Numbered from the stretch's first letter, positions 1 through 6,600 are shown. The stretch is DNA of 7,141 nucleotides from Candidatus Peribacteria bacterium (GCA_903854455.1 CAINWJ010000013.1:1-7141); one strand, 5' to 3'. Numbers and translations are program-made. The notes: generated from the sequence alone by a model not told the origin.

Positions 1-2018
1 AGATCCGCGCGCTTGCGGAGCGTGATGTCCGTCTGCAGTCCGACGAAGTACGTCGCTTTCCCCTTCTCCATGATGGGGAACACGTGGAGCTCGGCGTTGT
101 ATTCGCTCCCGTTCTTCCGGCGGTTGATGATCTCGTCGGTTGAAAATTCCTCTCCACGGAGAATCGTTGCCCACATGCGGTCATAGAGTTCACGCGGTGT
201 CTTGCCGCTCTGCAGTATTTTCGGGTTCTGGTTCATCGCTTCCTGCTTGCTGTAACCCGTGAGTTGTTCCCATGCCGGGTTCGCGTAGAGTACGCCGGGT
301 TCCGTGGTCGTGATGACTGTGGCGATGCTGGATGCCTCCACCGCTTCCATGAACTTCTTCGCGTTTTCCGCCTCCTGCTCCAGCTTTTCCCGTGTCTCAT
401 GCAGGGAGGTGATATCGACCGAGAATCCGATGACACCGATGATCGTTCCGTCATCATCCCGGTAGGGGACTTTGTCCGTCTGCAGCCATTTCGTTGTGCC
501 GTCGATGAGCACTGATTCGACGATGGCCATCTTGGGTTTTCCTGACGCTATCACTTCTTTGTCATCCTTCCAGAATGCCTCCGCCTGTTCTTTTGGGTAG
601 ATATCGAAGAGTGACGTCCCTTCCAGTTGTTCGCGGGACATCTTCATGGCATCGCAGAATGCTTTGTTGACCCGGAGGAACCGGTTGTCCTTGTCTTTGT
701 AGAAGATCCAGGCGCGCACGGCATCGAGAATTACCTGCTGATCATTCTGGAGTTTGCGCATCGTTTCTTCTGCGATCTTGCTTTCCGTGATGTCACGCAC
801 GGTCGCCTGCAGCACGACTTTCCCTTCCAGTTCCATCTTGGCGAGCAGCACCGTTGCTGAGAATTCCTCTCCATTCACACGCTTGTGTTTCCATTCGAAG
901 AAATTCGTTCCTTTCTCGAGCGCGATCGTCATCATCTTCTGGAATTTCTCATGTGAATTGCGTCCATCTTCTTGCATCTCCGGTGACAATTGACTCGGTG
1001 AGAACGTCCTGAATTCCTGTTCATTCTTGCACCCGAAGAGACGGATGGTTGCCGGATTGCCCGCGATGAATCCTTTCTCCGGTGTCAGCAGCATGATGGC
1101 ATCCGCCGCCTTGTCGTACAGAGTTTTGAACCTCGTTTCACTGATCTGCAGTTTCGCCTCCGCCATCTTCTGATCCGTGATGTCCCGGATGATACCGACG
1201 AGGATTTTTTCGCCCGTCGGATCATGGAAGACGCTCTTCTTCGTCACGATGGTATGGACGATTCCTTTGGCATCCGTGAACTGCTCTTCGTTGATATTTT
1301 CTTTCCCGGATGCGAAGACCAATTCATCTTTCTCCCAGAACACATCTGCCTGACTCTTCGGGAAGAAGTCGTAGTCGGACTTTCCCAGCACTTCCTCACG
1401 GGAATGCCCCATGAAGGTACAGAAGGCGTCGTTGAGAAAGATCCAGCGATGCTTATGATCTTTCACGAACACCGGATCCGCCATGCTGTCCAGAATTGAT
1501 CGCAGGAAATGCTTGCTCTCCAGTGCGTTTTTTTCCGATTCCACGTTCTTCGTGATGTCACGCGTCATCCCGATGGTGTATGTCTTATCTCTGATTCTGG
1601 CGGGACCGGCACGGAATTCCACAGGGAAGACCGATCCGTCCTTTCGGCGATGAGTGACCGTACCACCGATCCATTCGCCTCCAATAATTTTACGGAATCG
1701 TTCAGGAGCCTTCTTTGCATTTTCCGAATCGTCGAGATCGGTGATCCTCATTGTTTTCAGTTCATTGATGGAATATCCGGTCATACGAGAAGCCTCTTCA
1801 TTGGCATCGATGATGCTTCCGGCTTTTGGTCCTTCACTTTCCATGATGAACACACCCTCCGGACTTTTATCGAAGAGGAGACGGTACATCAGGTTGTCAT
1901 TGTGGCATGGGCAGAGGTCATCACATTTATCAGTGAGCTGACCTTCCCCATGCCTGCATGAACAGGATTGCTCACAACACTTCTTGCTCAGTCGCTTGGA
2001 AGATGGATTCTGTCGCAT
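1..2018 (-). CDS. Multi-PAS sensor protein (five PAS domains), 3' end beyond window; probable sensor histidine kinase
   Basis: The minus strand is open from 2084 down to base 1 without a stop, so the gene is cut by the window edge; 672 codons are visible from ATG 2018-2016. Five PAS domains follow one another at about residues 44-158, 168-283, 293-413, 420-540 and 548-668. Each ends in the typical D-I-T linker (D154, D279, D409, D535, D664). PAS2 and PAS4 resemble each other (both have N-x-A-F-C and a following FFP/IYP turn), which suggests internal duplication. PAS5 is of the N-P-K-I-L-Q-S-G-K-T-P type seen in NifL-like sensors. No transmembrane segment is visible, so it is probably cytoplasmic. 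Residues 14-39 are Cys/His rich, before PAS1. Start choice: the promoter at 2048-2076 would begin transcription near 2041, which excludes the upstream ATG at 2057-2055; an ATG at 1889-1887 would drop the Cys motif. The output domain (HisKA/HATPase, GGDEF or other) is not in view; kinase is inference. The gene is divergent from the kinase at 2132. Confidence 0.9.
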   Translation of the reverse strand, partial: MRQNPSSKRLSKKCCEQSCSCRHGEGQLTDKCDDLCPCHNDNLMYRLLFDKSPEGVFIMESEGPKAGSIIDANEEASRMTGYSINELKTMRITDLDDSENAKKAPERFRKIIGGEWIGGTVTHRRKDGSVFPVEFRAGPARIRDKTYTIGMTRDITKNVESEKNALESKHFLRSILDSMADPVFVKDHKHRWIFLNDAFCTFMGHSREEVLGKSDYDFFPKSQADVFWEKDELVFASGKENINEEQFTDAKGIVHTIVTKKSVFHDPTGEKILVGIIRDITDQKMAEAKLQISETRFKTLYDKAADAIMLLTPEKGFIAGNPATIRLFGCKNEQEFRTFSPSQLSPEMQEDGRNSHEKFQKMMTIALEKGTNFFEWKHKRVNGEEFSATVLLAKMELEGKVVLQATVRDITESKIAEETMRKLQNDQQVILDAVRAWIFYKDKDNRFLRVNKAFCDAMKMSREQLEGTSLFDIYPKEQAEAFWKDDKEVIASGKPKMAIVESVLIDGTTKWLQTDKVPYRDDDGTIIGVIGFSVDITSLHETREKLEQEAENAKKFMEAVEASSIATVITTTEPGVLYANPAWEQLTGYSKQEAMNQNPKILQSGKTPRELYDRMWATILRGEEFSTDEIINRRKNGSEYNAELHVFPIMEKGKATYFVGLQTDITLRKRAD

Positions 2019-2047
2019 GCGAAGATTGGAATGTTTGTATTGAGACA

Positions 2048-2076
2048 ATGATAGCATTTTTTGAAGTTTTCCGCAA
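2048..2076 (-). promoter_or_regulatory. Sigma-70-type promoter for the multi-PAS gene
   Basis: Read on the minus strand, a -35-like TTGCGG (2076-2071) is followed by exactly 17 bases and a -10-like TATCAT (2053-2048), with a TG one base upstream (extended -10). Transcription would start near 2041, leaving a leader of about 23 bases before ATG 2018. No Shine-Dalgarno run is seen in that leader. It lies in the 113-base gap shared with the divergent kinase gene. Confidence 0.55.
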
Positions 2077-2096
2077 TAGGCAGGTCACGCGGGGAC

Positions 2097-2125
2097 TTCT
2101 GAAAGGATCGTTTTGTCGTTACGAT
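2097..2125 (+). promoter_or_regulatory. Possible promoter for the histidine kinase
   Basis: A TACGAT at 2120-2125 could serve as a -10 box, with a weak TTCTGA at 2097-2102 spaced 17 bases upstream. The -10 ends six bases before ATG 2132, so a transcript would begin at or next to the start codon (leaderless). The -35 match is poor; an overlapping GATACT at 2123-2128 is an alternative -10. Confidence 0.25.
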
Positions 2126-2131
2126 ACTGAC

Positions 2132-2911
2132 ATGATTAACATCGTTCTTCTAGCTTCCCTTCTCCTGCTCGTCATCATTCTGCTGCGCGAAGAGATGCGT
2201 TACAGGCGTTTGGTCGAAATGGAGAGGAATAAATCCGCGATGCTTACGATGCTCTCGCATCAGCTCCGAACCCCGCTCACCAGTGGTAAGTGGTACCTGG
2301 AATTATTAATGAAGAAGGAGTTTGGCGCTGTCTCCGTCGCTCAGCTGGAAGCGCTCCATGAAGTCGATGCCGGCGTCTCCAATGCCTTGAATATTTTAAA
2401 CCGGTTCCTCGAACGGGTTCGGCTGGAACGGACAGATGTAACGTCGCACCCTGTTGCGGTGGATCTCGGGAAGGCGCTCCAAACCGCTTGTGCCAATTTC
2501 GCACACTCCGCCTCGGAGAAACAGGTGGAACTGCGGCAGAAACAGAATGCCGGGAGGATCGTTGCATTCACCGATCCGCTCCTCCTCTACGCAGTGCTGG
2601 ATGTTGTTCTCAACAATGCCGTGGCATATACGCCGGAGCACGGAACAATCAATGTTTCCTGTAGGGAGGAAGGAAATCGTGCTGCCATCGAGATCGCTGA
2701 TTCCGGCATCGGCATCACTGCAGACGAAGGAAAAGATGTGTTCCACCGTTTCTTCCGTGGAAAAGAAGCACAGCGTGTTGCGCCGCACGGTGATGGTCTG
2801 GGTCTGCATCTTGCCAAGATGCTCCTTTCGCGACTGGGGGGATCGATTTCATTCACATCTGAAGGCAAAGGGACGACGTTTGTTGTGGCACTCCCCTTGG
2901 CGATAGGATGA
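2132..2911 (+). CDS. Minimal membrane-anchored sensor histidine kinase
   Basis: This 259-residue protein autophosphorylates a histidine using ATP and would pass the phosphate to a response regulator. One hydrophobic helix (about residues 4-18) anchors it in the membrane. A short linker leads into the HisKA domain with S-H-Q-L-R-T-P around the phosphoacceptor H43. The HATPase_c domain follows: N-box L-N-N-A (N161, N162), G1 box D-S-G-I-G (190-194), F-box with H-R-F-F, and G2 box G-D-G-L-G-L (220-225). All catalytic motifs look intact. There is no periplasmic loop, HAMP or PAS domain, so it has no obvious sensor of its own. The frame is open upstream to an ATG at 1958, but I chose ATG 2132: it puts the membrane helix at the N-terminus and avoids overlap with the divergent PAS gene. 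No response regulator is adjacent. It is too short to be a typical full sensor kinase; signal input may come from a partner. Confidence 0.9.
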   Translation: MINIVLLASLLLLVIILLREEMRYRRLVEMERNKSAMLTMLSHQLRTPLTSGKWYLELLMKKEFGAVSVAQLEALHEVDAGVSNALNILNRFLERVRLERTDVTSHPVAVDLGKALQTACANFAHSASEKQVELRQKQNAGRIVAFTDPLLLYAVLDVVLNNAVAYTPEHGTINVSCREEGNRAAIEIADSGIGITADEGKDVFHRFFRGKEAQRVAPHGDGLGLHLAKMLLSRLGGSISFTSEGKGTTFVVALPLAIG

Positions 2912-2934
2912 AAAACACACATTGGACGGAATTG

Positions 2935-3027
2935 AGAATGTAGAATGTAAAATGTAGAATGATGGATGTTTGTTTCTGGCTTCTATTCAATAAAATTGTA
3001 CATTCTACATTCTACATTTTACATTCT
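2935..3027 (+). repeat. Inverted repeat built of AATGTAR heptamers
   Basis: Two 27-base arms, 2935-2961 and 3001-3027, are inverted copies of each other at 25 of 27 positions, separated by a 39-base loop. Each arm is itself about three and a half tandem copies of a heptamer AATGTA(G/A). It fills most of the gap between the kinase stop (2911) and the protease start (3054). No T-run follows the right arm, so it is not a textbook terminator, but it could end or stabilise transcripts. Confidence 0.85.
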
Positions 3028-3053
3028 GCTCGGTATCTCATTTTGCTTCTCCC

Positions 3054-3734
3054 ATGTCCGATCTCCTCAATCCGCCGTTCATCATCGCCATCCTCATCGC
3101 ACTCACCGTGCATGAGTGGGCGCATGCTTTTGTTGCGAATCTCCTGGGTGATCACACGGCGAGGAGTGAAGGTCGGATGACCTTGAATCCCATCGCGCAC
3201 TTGGATCCGCTCGGCACGCTGATGTTCTTCCTCGTGCACTTCGGGTGGGGCAAACCTGTTCCAGTCGATCCTCGCAATTTCAAGCATCCGCGTCGGGATA
3301 ATGCGCTTGTCGCACTCGCGGGACCGGCTTCCAATCTGGTCGTTGCATTTCTCTGCCTCGTCCTGCTTCGGTTCCTCGCTCCCGAGGTGTTGTCCATCAC
3401 AGGTTCTGCGCAGGATCTCCTCTCGACCGGCAGTTATGCTTTGAGAGTGCAAATGTTCTTTAGTGAAGTTCTGGCATCTGCGCTTTTTCTCAATCTGGGG
3501 CTGATGGCATTCAACCTCCTGCCGGTCGCACCGCTCGATGGTTCAAATATTCTTCACATGTTCATCCCACTCAAGTACGAAGAGACATATGAGATTTTTC
3601 TGCGGAGAGGTCCGATGATTCTCTTGGGTCTCCTCATCGCAGAGCGGATATTCGGCATCCCTCTGCTGGTCACATGGATTTCATCGATCATCGATGTTGT
3701 GTTGTTTGTGATGGAGCGGTTGGTGGGGATGTGA
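3054..3734 (+). CDS. Site-2 protease family zinc metalloprotease (peptidase M50)
   Basis: A 226-residue multi-pass membrane protein of the M50 (site-2 protease) family, which cuts substrates inside or next to the membrane, often in regulated intramembrane proteolysis. The zinc motif H-E-W-A-H is at residues 20-24 in the first hydrophobic segment (ligands H20 and H24, catalytic E21). The third ligand is D162 in the conserved N-L-L-P-x-x-P-L-D-G motif. Several hydrophobic helices lie between and after these motifs (about 85-105, 135-155, 185-220). No PDZ or CBS domain is seen, so this is the compact form of the family, of normal length for it. There is no Shine-Dalgarno upstream of ATG 3054 and I see no convincing -10 either. 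The substrate cannot be inferred; the upstream kinase gene is on the same strand but separated by a palindromic repeat, so they need not be cotranscribed. Confidence 0.93.
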   Translation: MSDLLNPPFIIAILIALTVHEWAHAFVANLLGDHTARSEGRMTLNPIAHLDPLGTLMFFLVHFGWGKPVPVDPRNFKHPRRDNALVALAGPASNLVVAFLCLVLLRFLAPEVLSITGSAQDLLSTGSYALRVQMFFSEVLASALFLNLGLMAFNLLPVAPLDGSNILHMFIPLKYEETYEIFLRRGPMILLGLLIAERIFGIPLLVTWISSIIDVVLFVMERLVGM

Positions 3735-3736
3735 GA

Positions 3737-3780
3737 GTACGGAAGGTATGGTAGGTAAGGAAAGTAAGGAAGGTGGGTAG
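3737..3780 (+). repeat. Degenerate purine-rich tandem repeats
   Basis: Immediately after the protease stop there is a G/A-rich run of short related words (GGAAGGTA, GGTAGGTA, and GTAAGGAA at 3755-3762 and again at 3764-3771) with a spacing of about 7-9 bases. It has no coding character. It may be a decayed counterpart of the heptamer repeat at 2935-3027, but the words differ. Confidence 0.5.
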
Positions 3781-3812
3781 GCATGGAACGTAGAAAAATA
3801 TTTTTGCACCAG

Positions 3813-3853
3813 CGCACCACTTGCCCTGAGCTAGTCGAAGGGTTCTTGGTGCG
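3813..3853 (+). repeat. Palindromic repeat containing CCTGAGCTAGTCGAAGG
   Basis: Outer arms CGCACCA (3813-3819) and TGGTGCG (3847-3853) are perfect inverted copies. They enclose an imperfect palindrome at 3824-3842 with CCCT and AGGG ends. From memory, the core word closely resembles CCTGAGCTTGTCGAAGG, a short repeat scattered through many unrelated bacterial genomes. It sits just beyond the stop of the minus-strand tail fragment at 3864-3974, so it may once have been that gene's terminator. Confidence 0.65.
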
Positions 3854-3863
3854 GGCAAGCAAT

Positions 3864-3974
3864 TCAATCATTCTTTATCCACAGCACCTCGAACCACGCC
3901 CGAAACGCATCCGCGATGCCCCGGTTCCAGATTCCCTTCGTCGCGGTATACTGTGCGCCAATGTCTCTGCAAAT
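3864..3974 (-). pseudogene. Orphan C-terminal tail, probably of a lost TrmB-like regulator
   Basis: On the minus strand a frame of 36 codons, bounded by an in-frame stop at 3977-3975, ends at TGA 3866-3864. It has no start codon. Its last residues read A-F-R-A-W-F-E-V-L-W-I-K-N-D. That resembles the tail of the intact TrmB-type protein at 5829-6599, which ends H-H-G-F-F-E-A-L-W-K-A-R. The F-E-x-L-W ending is what I expect at the end of the C-terminal domain of such regulators. The fragment overlaps the promoter and first codons of the Cys-rich gene, so it cannot be a full gene. The match is short and judged by eye; a chance open frame is possible. Confidence 0.4.
3925..3952 (+). promoter_or_regulatory. 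Promoter of the Cys-rich gene, leaderless type
   Basis: A near-consensus -10 box TATACT lies at 3947-3952, eight bases before ATG 3961. A weak -35-like TTCCAG is at 3925-3930 with a 16-base spacer. Transcription would start at or within a base or two of the ATG. This supports ATG 3961 over the in-frame ATG at 3916, which lies upstream of this -10 box. Confidence 0.5.
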
Positions 3975-5649
3975 TCAGTGCGCACAGTGCCGTTCCCCAT
4001 TCATCTTCACAGACGAAGATGCCGCTCTGCTTACCAAGCTGGCACCGACGATTGCGGGTCAGGCATTCGAATTGATGCCACCCACATATTGTCCCGACTG
4101 TCGGCTTCGACGACGATTGGCCTGGCGTGTAGAGCGATCGCTCTACTTCCGCACCTGTGACTTGAGCGGGCAGAAGATGCTGTCAATCATCGCTCCGAAC
4201 AGTCCGTACAAGGCGTACCACCACGAAGCCTGGTACAGCGATAAATGGGATGCACAGGCTGCCGGACGACCCTTCGATTTCTCGCAGCCGTTCTTTTCGC
4301 AGTTTGCGGCACTGATGCGAGAGGTTCCTCTGCTTGGGCTCAATTTGATCAACAATCAGAACTGCGAATTCGTGAATCAGGTTGGGTACTCCAAGAACTG
4401 CTATCTGATCATCGAAGCCGATTACAACGAGAACTGCCTTTTCAGCTACCGGATCTTCTACTCCCGCTCTTCGGTGGATTGTACGGAAGTGACGGAAGTC
4501 GAGCGGTGCTACGAGTGTGTCGATTGCACAGGCTGTTATGGTTTGCTCTATAGCGAACGCTGCAAGCAGTGCTCCGAGTCCGCATTTCTCTCTGACTGCC
4601 ACGGGTGTCAGAGCTGCTTCGGATGCACCGGACTTCGGCAGAAGCAGCACTGTCTCTTCAATCAACAGCTTTCCAAGGAGGAGTATCGTGCCCAGACGCA
4701 GGGCTTCGATTTCTGCAATCCGGAACATGTGAATGCCGCGAAGGCACATGCCGCGTCTCTGTGTCTCATGCATCCCCGTAAGGCGCTCATCGGGGAGCAG
4801 AATGAGAATGTGACAGGGGATTACATCGACCAGAGCAAGGACTGCGCCAACTCCTTCGGTCTCAAGAAATGCCGTGACTGCCGCCACTGTTCGCTGATCC
4901 GCGATTCGAAAGATTGCATGGACTACTTCGTCTTCGGTGCGAAAGCCGAGCGCATCTATGACTCCGAGTGTTGCGGCTCGAGCGTTGCCAATCTCATCGG
5001 TTGCTGTGATTGCTGGGAGAGTCACGATCTCTTCCATTGCCTCCAGTGCGTGAATGGTTCCAGTGACTGCTTCGGTTGTGTTGGGATGCGTCACCAGAAA
5101 TATTCCATATTAAACAAGCAGTACACGAGAGAGCAGTATGAGGAGCTGGTGCCGAAGATCATCGAGCACATGCGTCGGACGAAGGAGTGGGGCGAGTTTT
5201 TCCCCGCCTCACTCTCGCCGTATTCCTACAACGAAACTGTAGCGCAGGAGTACTTCCCCATGGACAAGGATGCGGCGTTGGCAGAAGGATTGTCGTGGCA
5301 GGATAACTTGCCGTTCACCATTGGGAAGGAAACGATTGGCTGGGATCAGGTGCCGCAAGCCATCGATCAGGTTCCTGATACCATCACACAGGAAGTCCTG
5401 GCATGTCAGGAGACCGGGAAGAACTTCCGGATCACCGTGCAGGAATTGGCGTACTACCGTGACCTGCGCCTGCCGATCCCCCGTCTGCATCCCGACGAAC
5501 GGCACAAGCGGCGGATGGCACTCCGGAATCCGCGGAAACTCTGGGACCGGACATGTGCGAAATGTCAGAAGCCGATTACGACCAGTTACCCCCCTTCGCG
5601 ACCTGAAACTATTTATTGCGAATCGTGTTATCTGGCAACTGTGTATTGA
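3961..5649 (+). CDS. Cys-rich CxxC-repeat protein of unknown function (putative zinc-binding)
   Basis: 562 residues with 41 cysteines. The N-terminal module has C7-x2-C10, C44-P-D-C47, an Arg-rich stretch and C66, as in a treble-clef or ribbon zinc site. From C135 to about C373 cysteines recur mostly at intervals of 3, 9, 12, 15 or 18 residues, as expected of a solenoid. The core is duplicated: residues 219-242 and 370-393 share C-F-G-C-x-G-x-R and a later N-x-Q-x-x-x-E-x-Y, 10 of 24 identical. The C-terminus has C482, H510-P-D-E513, then C532-x2-C535 and C553-x2-C556, a likely zinc ribbon. No signal peptide or membrane helix is seen, so it is probably cytoplasmic. Start: ATG 3961 fits the -10 box and the start of the paralog at 6879; the frame is open back to ATG 3916. 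I recall similar Cys-rich hypothetical proteins from Patescibacteria but no known function. Zinc binding is inference. Confidence 0.85.
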   Translation: MSLQIQCAQCRSPFIFTDEDAALLTKLAPTIAGQAFELMPPTYCPDCRLRRRLAWRVERSLYFRTCDLSGQKMLSIIAPNSPYKAYHHEAWYSDKWDAQAAGRPFDFSQPFFSQFAALMREVPLLGLNLINNQNCEFVNQVGYSKNCYLIIEADYNENCLFSYRIFYSRSSVDCTEVTEVERCYECVDCTGCYGLLYSERCKQCSESAFLSDCHGCQSCFGCTGLRQKQHCLFNQQLSKEEYRAQTQGFDFCNPEHVNAAKAHAASLCLMHPRKALIGEQNENVTGDYIDQSKDCANSFGLKKCRDCRHCSLIRDSKDCMDYFVFGAKAERIYDSECCGSSVANLIGCCDCWESHDLFHCLQCVNGSSDCFGCVGMRHQKYSILNKQYTREQYEELVPKIIEHMRRTKEWGEFFPASLSPYSYNETVAQEYFPMDKDAALAEGLSWQDNLPFTIGKETIGWDQVPQAIDQVPDTITQEVLACQETGKNFRITVQELAYYRDLRLPIPRLHPDERHKRRMALRNPRKLWDRTCAKCQKPITTSYPPSRPETIYCESCYLATVY

Positions 5650-5680
5650 CCATAGGGGTCGCTACGGAGGGGCAGGTTCA

Positions 5681-5737
5681 CTCGAAAGACCGGAAAAGAT
5701 TTACTGTGAGGAGTGTTATTTGAAGGAGGTGTATTGA
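5681..5737 (+). pseudogene. Orphan C-terminal remnant of a second Cys-rich paralog
   Basis: Thirty-one bases after the Cys-rich stop, a short frame (reading L-E-R-P-E-K-I-Y-C-E-E-C-Y-L-K-E-V-Y, stop 5735-5737) repeats the gene's own ending (R-P-E-T-I-Y-C-E-S-C-Y-L-A-T-V-Y). It is in a different frame from the gene above, has no usable start and lacks the CxxC pair that should precede it. The two tails differ at many third positions (for example TGC versus TGT, TCG versus GAG), so it is a diverged paralog end, not a fresh duplication. It is best read as what remains of another family member. Confidence 0.75.
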
Positions 5738-5810
5738 AGGGTCGGGTGTCATGGGCAGGGTCGGGAGAGTTTTTATTTTGCCTGACCCCGATACCTGACC
5801 CTGACCCTTT
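5737..5810 (+). terminator. GGGTC/GACCC imperfect hairpin, possible terminator
   Basis: A G-rich arm (about 5737-5764, starting AAGGGTC and ending GGGTCGGG) faces a C-rich arm (about 5781-5810, with CCTGACCC repeated and ending GACCCTT). They form a long imperfect stem around a loop that contains a T-run (5770-5774). The CCTGACCC word recurs within the right arm. It starts on the last base of the remnant stop codon and ends five bases before the -10 box of the next gene, so it may end transcription of the Cys-rich gene. It may equally be just a repeat element. Confidence 0.45.
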
Positions 5811-5811
5811 C

Positions 5812-5820
5812 TGCTACACT
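5812..5820 (+). promoter_or_regulatory. Extended -10 promoter of the TrmB-type gene
   Basis: TG at 5812-5813, one base, then TACACT at 5815-5820 form an extended -10 element. The box ends eight bases before ATG 5829, the same spacing as at the Cys-rich gene, so the transcript would be leaderless. No clear -35 is seen at the right distance, which an extended -10 can tolerate. Confidence 0.45.
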
Positions 5821-5828
5821 CCCTCGCT

Positions 5829-6599
5829 ATGCGGGATCGTCTCCACTCTCTCCTCCGCGCCGCCGACCTTTCGGAGGAGGAAATCGCGATCTACCTCTGG
5901 CTCCTCAAGCTCAAGCAGAGCTCCATTCCGGAACTCAAATGCAAAAGCAGACTTCCGCACATCACCGTGTACCGTACGATTGCCAAATTGGAAGAGCGGT
6001 CACTGGTCGAGCGTGAGCAGATCAATCGGAAGCAATCGATCTTCCGCCCGCTGACGCTTGGCAAGCTCGCAGAGAAGATCGCATCACGGAAGCGCCGGTT
6101 GCAGGCATTGGAGAACGAACTCAAACATCTAGATCGGTTCCTCCCGTACGTCGATCTGGAGAATGAAGATGATCCTGTGGAACTCCGTTCGGGACTGGAT
6201 GCGTTCCGCGAGGAGTACCTCAAGTTCCCGGAGCTCCTGCAGCATGAATATTTGCATATCGGCAACATGGCCAAGATGTGGGAAACGTCAGGGTTCTCGT
6301 ACGAGTGCGCCGAGGAGCGCGGGTTCATCCATCGACGGATTGCGCGGAACGTCTACGCTCGTGTGCTGGATGTTCCGACACCTGAGGCGCAGGTTGTGCA
6401 GCGGCAGGATTCCAAGGAGAAGCGCACGCTGGTGCTCAAAGAGAATCTGCCCATCATGGATGACTTCCTCCTGATCGGCGAGAAGCAGGTGTCACATTTC
6501 CTCTGTGATCCTGAGAATCCACGTGTGGTCATCATGCGCAGCCCGGCGCAGGTTGCCGTGCACCACGGGTTCTTCGAGGCGCTCTGGAAGGCGCGATGA
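5829..6599 (+). CDS. TrmB-family winged-helix transcriptional regulator
   Basis: A 256-residue protein with the layout of the TrmB family. An N-terminal winged helix-turn-helix spans about residues 10-78: L-S-E-E-E at the first helix, H-I-T-V-Y-R-T-I as recognition helix, then the wing ending near F-R-P-L. A charged coiled-coil-like linker follows at about 80-110, as used for dimerisation. The C-terminal domain starts near the R-S-G-L-D-A-F motif and would be the effector-binding or phospholipase-D-like domain; no HKD catalytic motif is seen, so it is probably not an enzyme. Known TrmB proteins bind sugars and control transport or metabolic genes, mainly in archaea; related proteins occur in bacteria. 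The ligand here is unknown. It sits between two Cys-rich paralogs on the same strand, which makes them candidate targets. No Shine-Dalgarno precedes the ATG. The stop is followed after one base by the compound repeat at 6601. Confidence 0.82.
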   Translation: MRDRLHSLLRAADLSEEEIAIYLWLLKLKQSSIPELKCKSRLPHITVYRTIAKLEERSLVEREQINRKQSIFRPLTLGKLAEKIASRKRRLQALENELKHLDRFLPYVDLENEDDPVELRSGLDAFREEYLKFPELLQHEYLHIGNMAKMWETSGFSYECAEERGFIHRRIARNVYARVLDVPTPEAQVVQRQDSKEKRTLVLKENLPIMDDFLLIGEKQVSHFLCDPENPRVVIMRSPAQVAVHHGFFEALWKAR

Positions 6600-6600
6600 G

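Noticed and set aside
1509..1961. 150-codon plus-strand frame
   Set aside because: It lies opposite PAS1 of the multi-PAS gene, whose minus-strand translation has unmistakable PAS and D-I-T linker motifs.
1958..2131. 58-residue N-terminal extension of the histidine kinase from ATG 1958
   Set aside because: It overlaps the start and promoter of the divergent PAS gene, has no domain character, and would place the membrane anchor in the interior of the protein.
2396..2809. 137-codon minus-strand frame
   Set aside because: It is antisense to the kinase ATP-binding domain and has no motif of its own.
2935..3027. CRISPR-like array
   Set aside because: The units are seven bases long, contiguous and without spacers; it is a tandem heptamer arranged as an inverted repeat.
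3554..3871. 105-codon minus-strand frame that includes P-S-T-S-S-G-Q and L-P-Y repeats
   Set aside because: Those peptides are translations of the palindromic repeat at 3824-3842 and the purine-rich repeats at 3737-3780, and the rest is antisense to the protease gene.
3916..3960. Longer N-terminus (15 extra residues) for the Cys-rich protein from ATG 3916
   Set aside because: The TATACT -10 box at 3947-3952 lies inside that extension, and the paralog at 6879 begins at the position matching ATG 3961.
4183..5094. 303-codon open frame on the minus strand inside the Cys-rich gene
   Set aside because: It is antisense to a gene with clear family features (CxxC spacing, internal repeat, paralog). 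Its translation shows no recognisable motif, and the open frame follows from the codon bias of the plus-strand gene.
5642..5737. Readthrough or recoded stop joining the Cys-rich gene to the downstream tail
   Set aside because: The tail is in a different frame and repeats the ending already present upstream, so readthrough would not reach it; the other genes here also use TGA as a normal stop.
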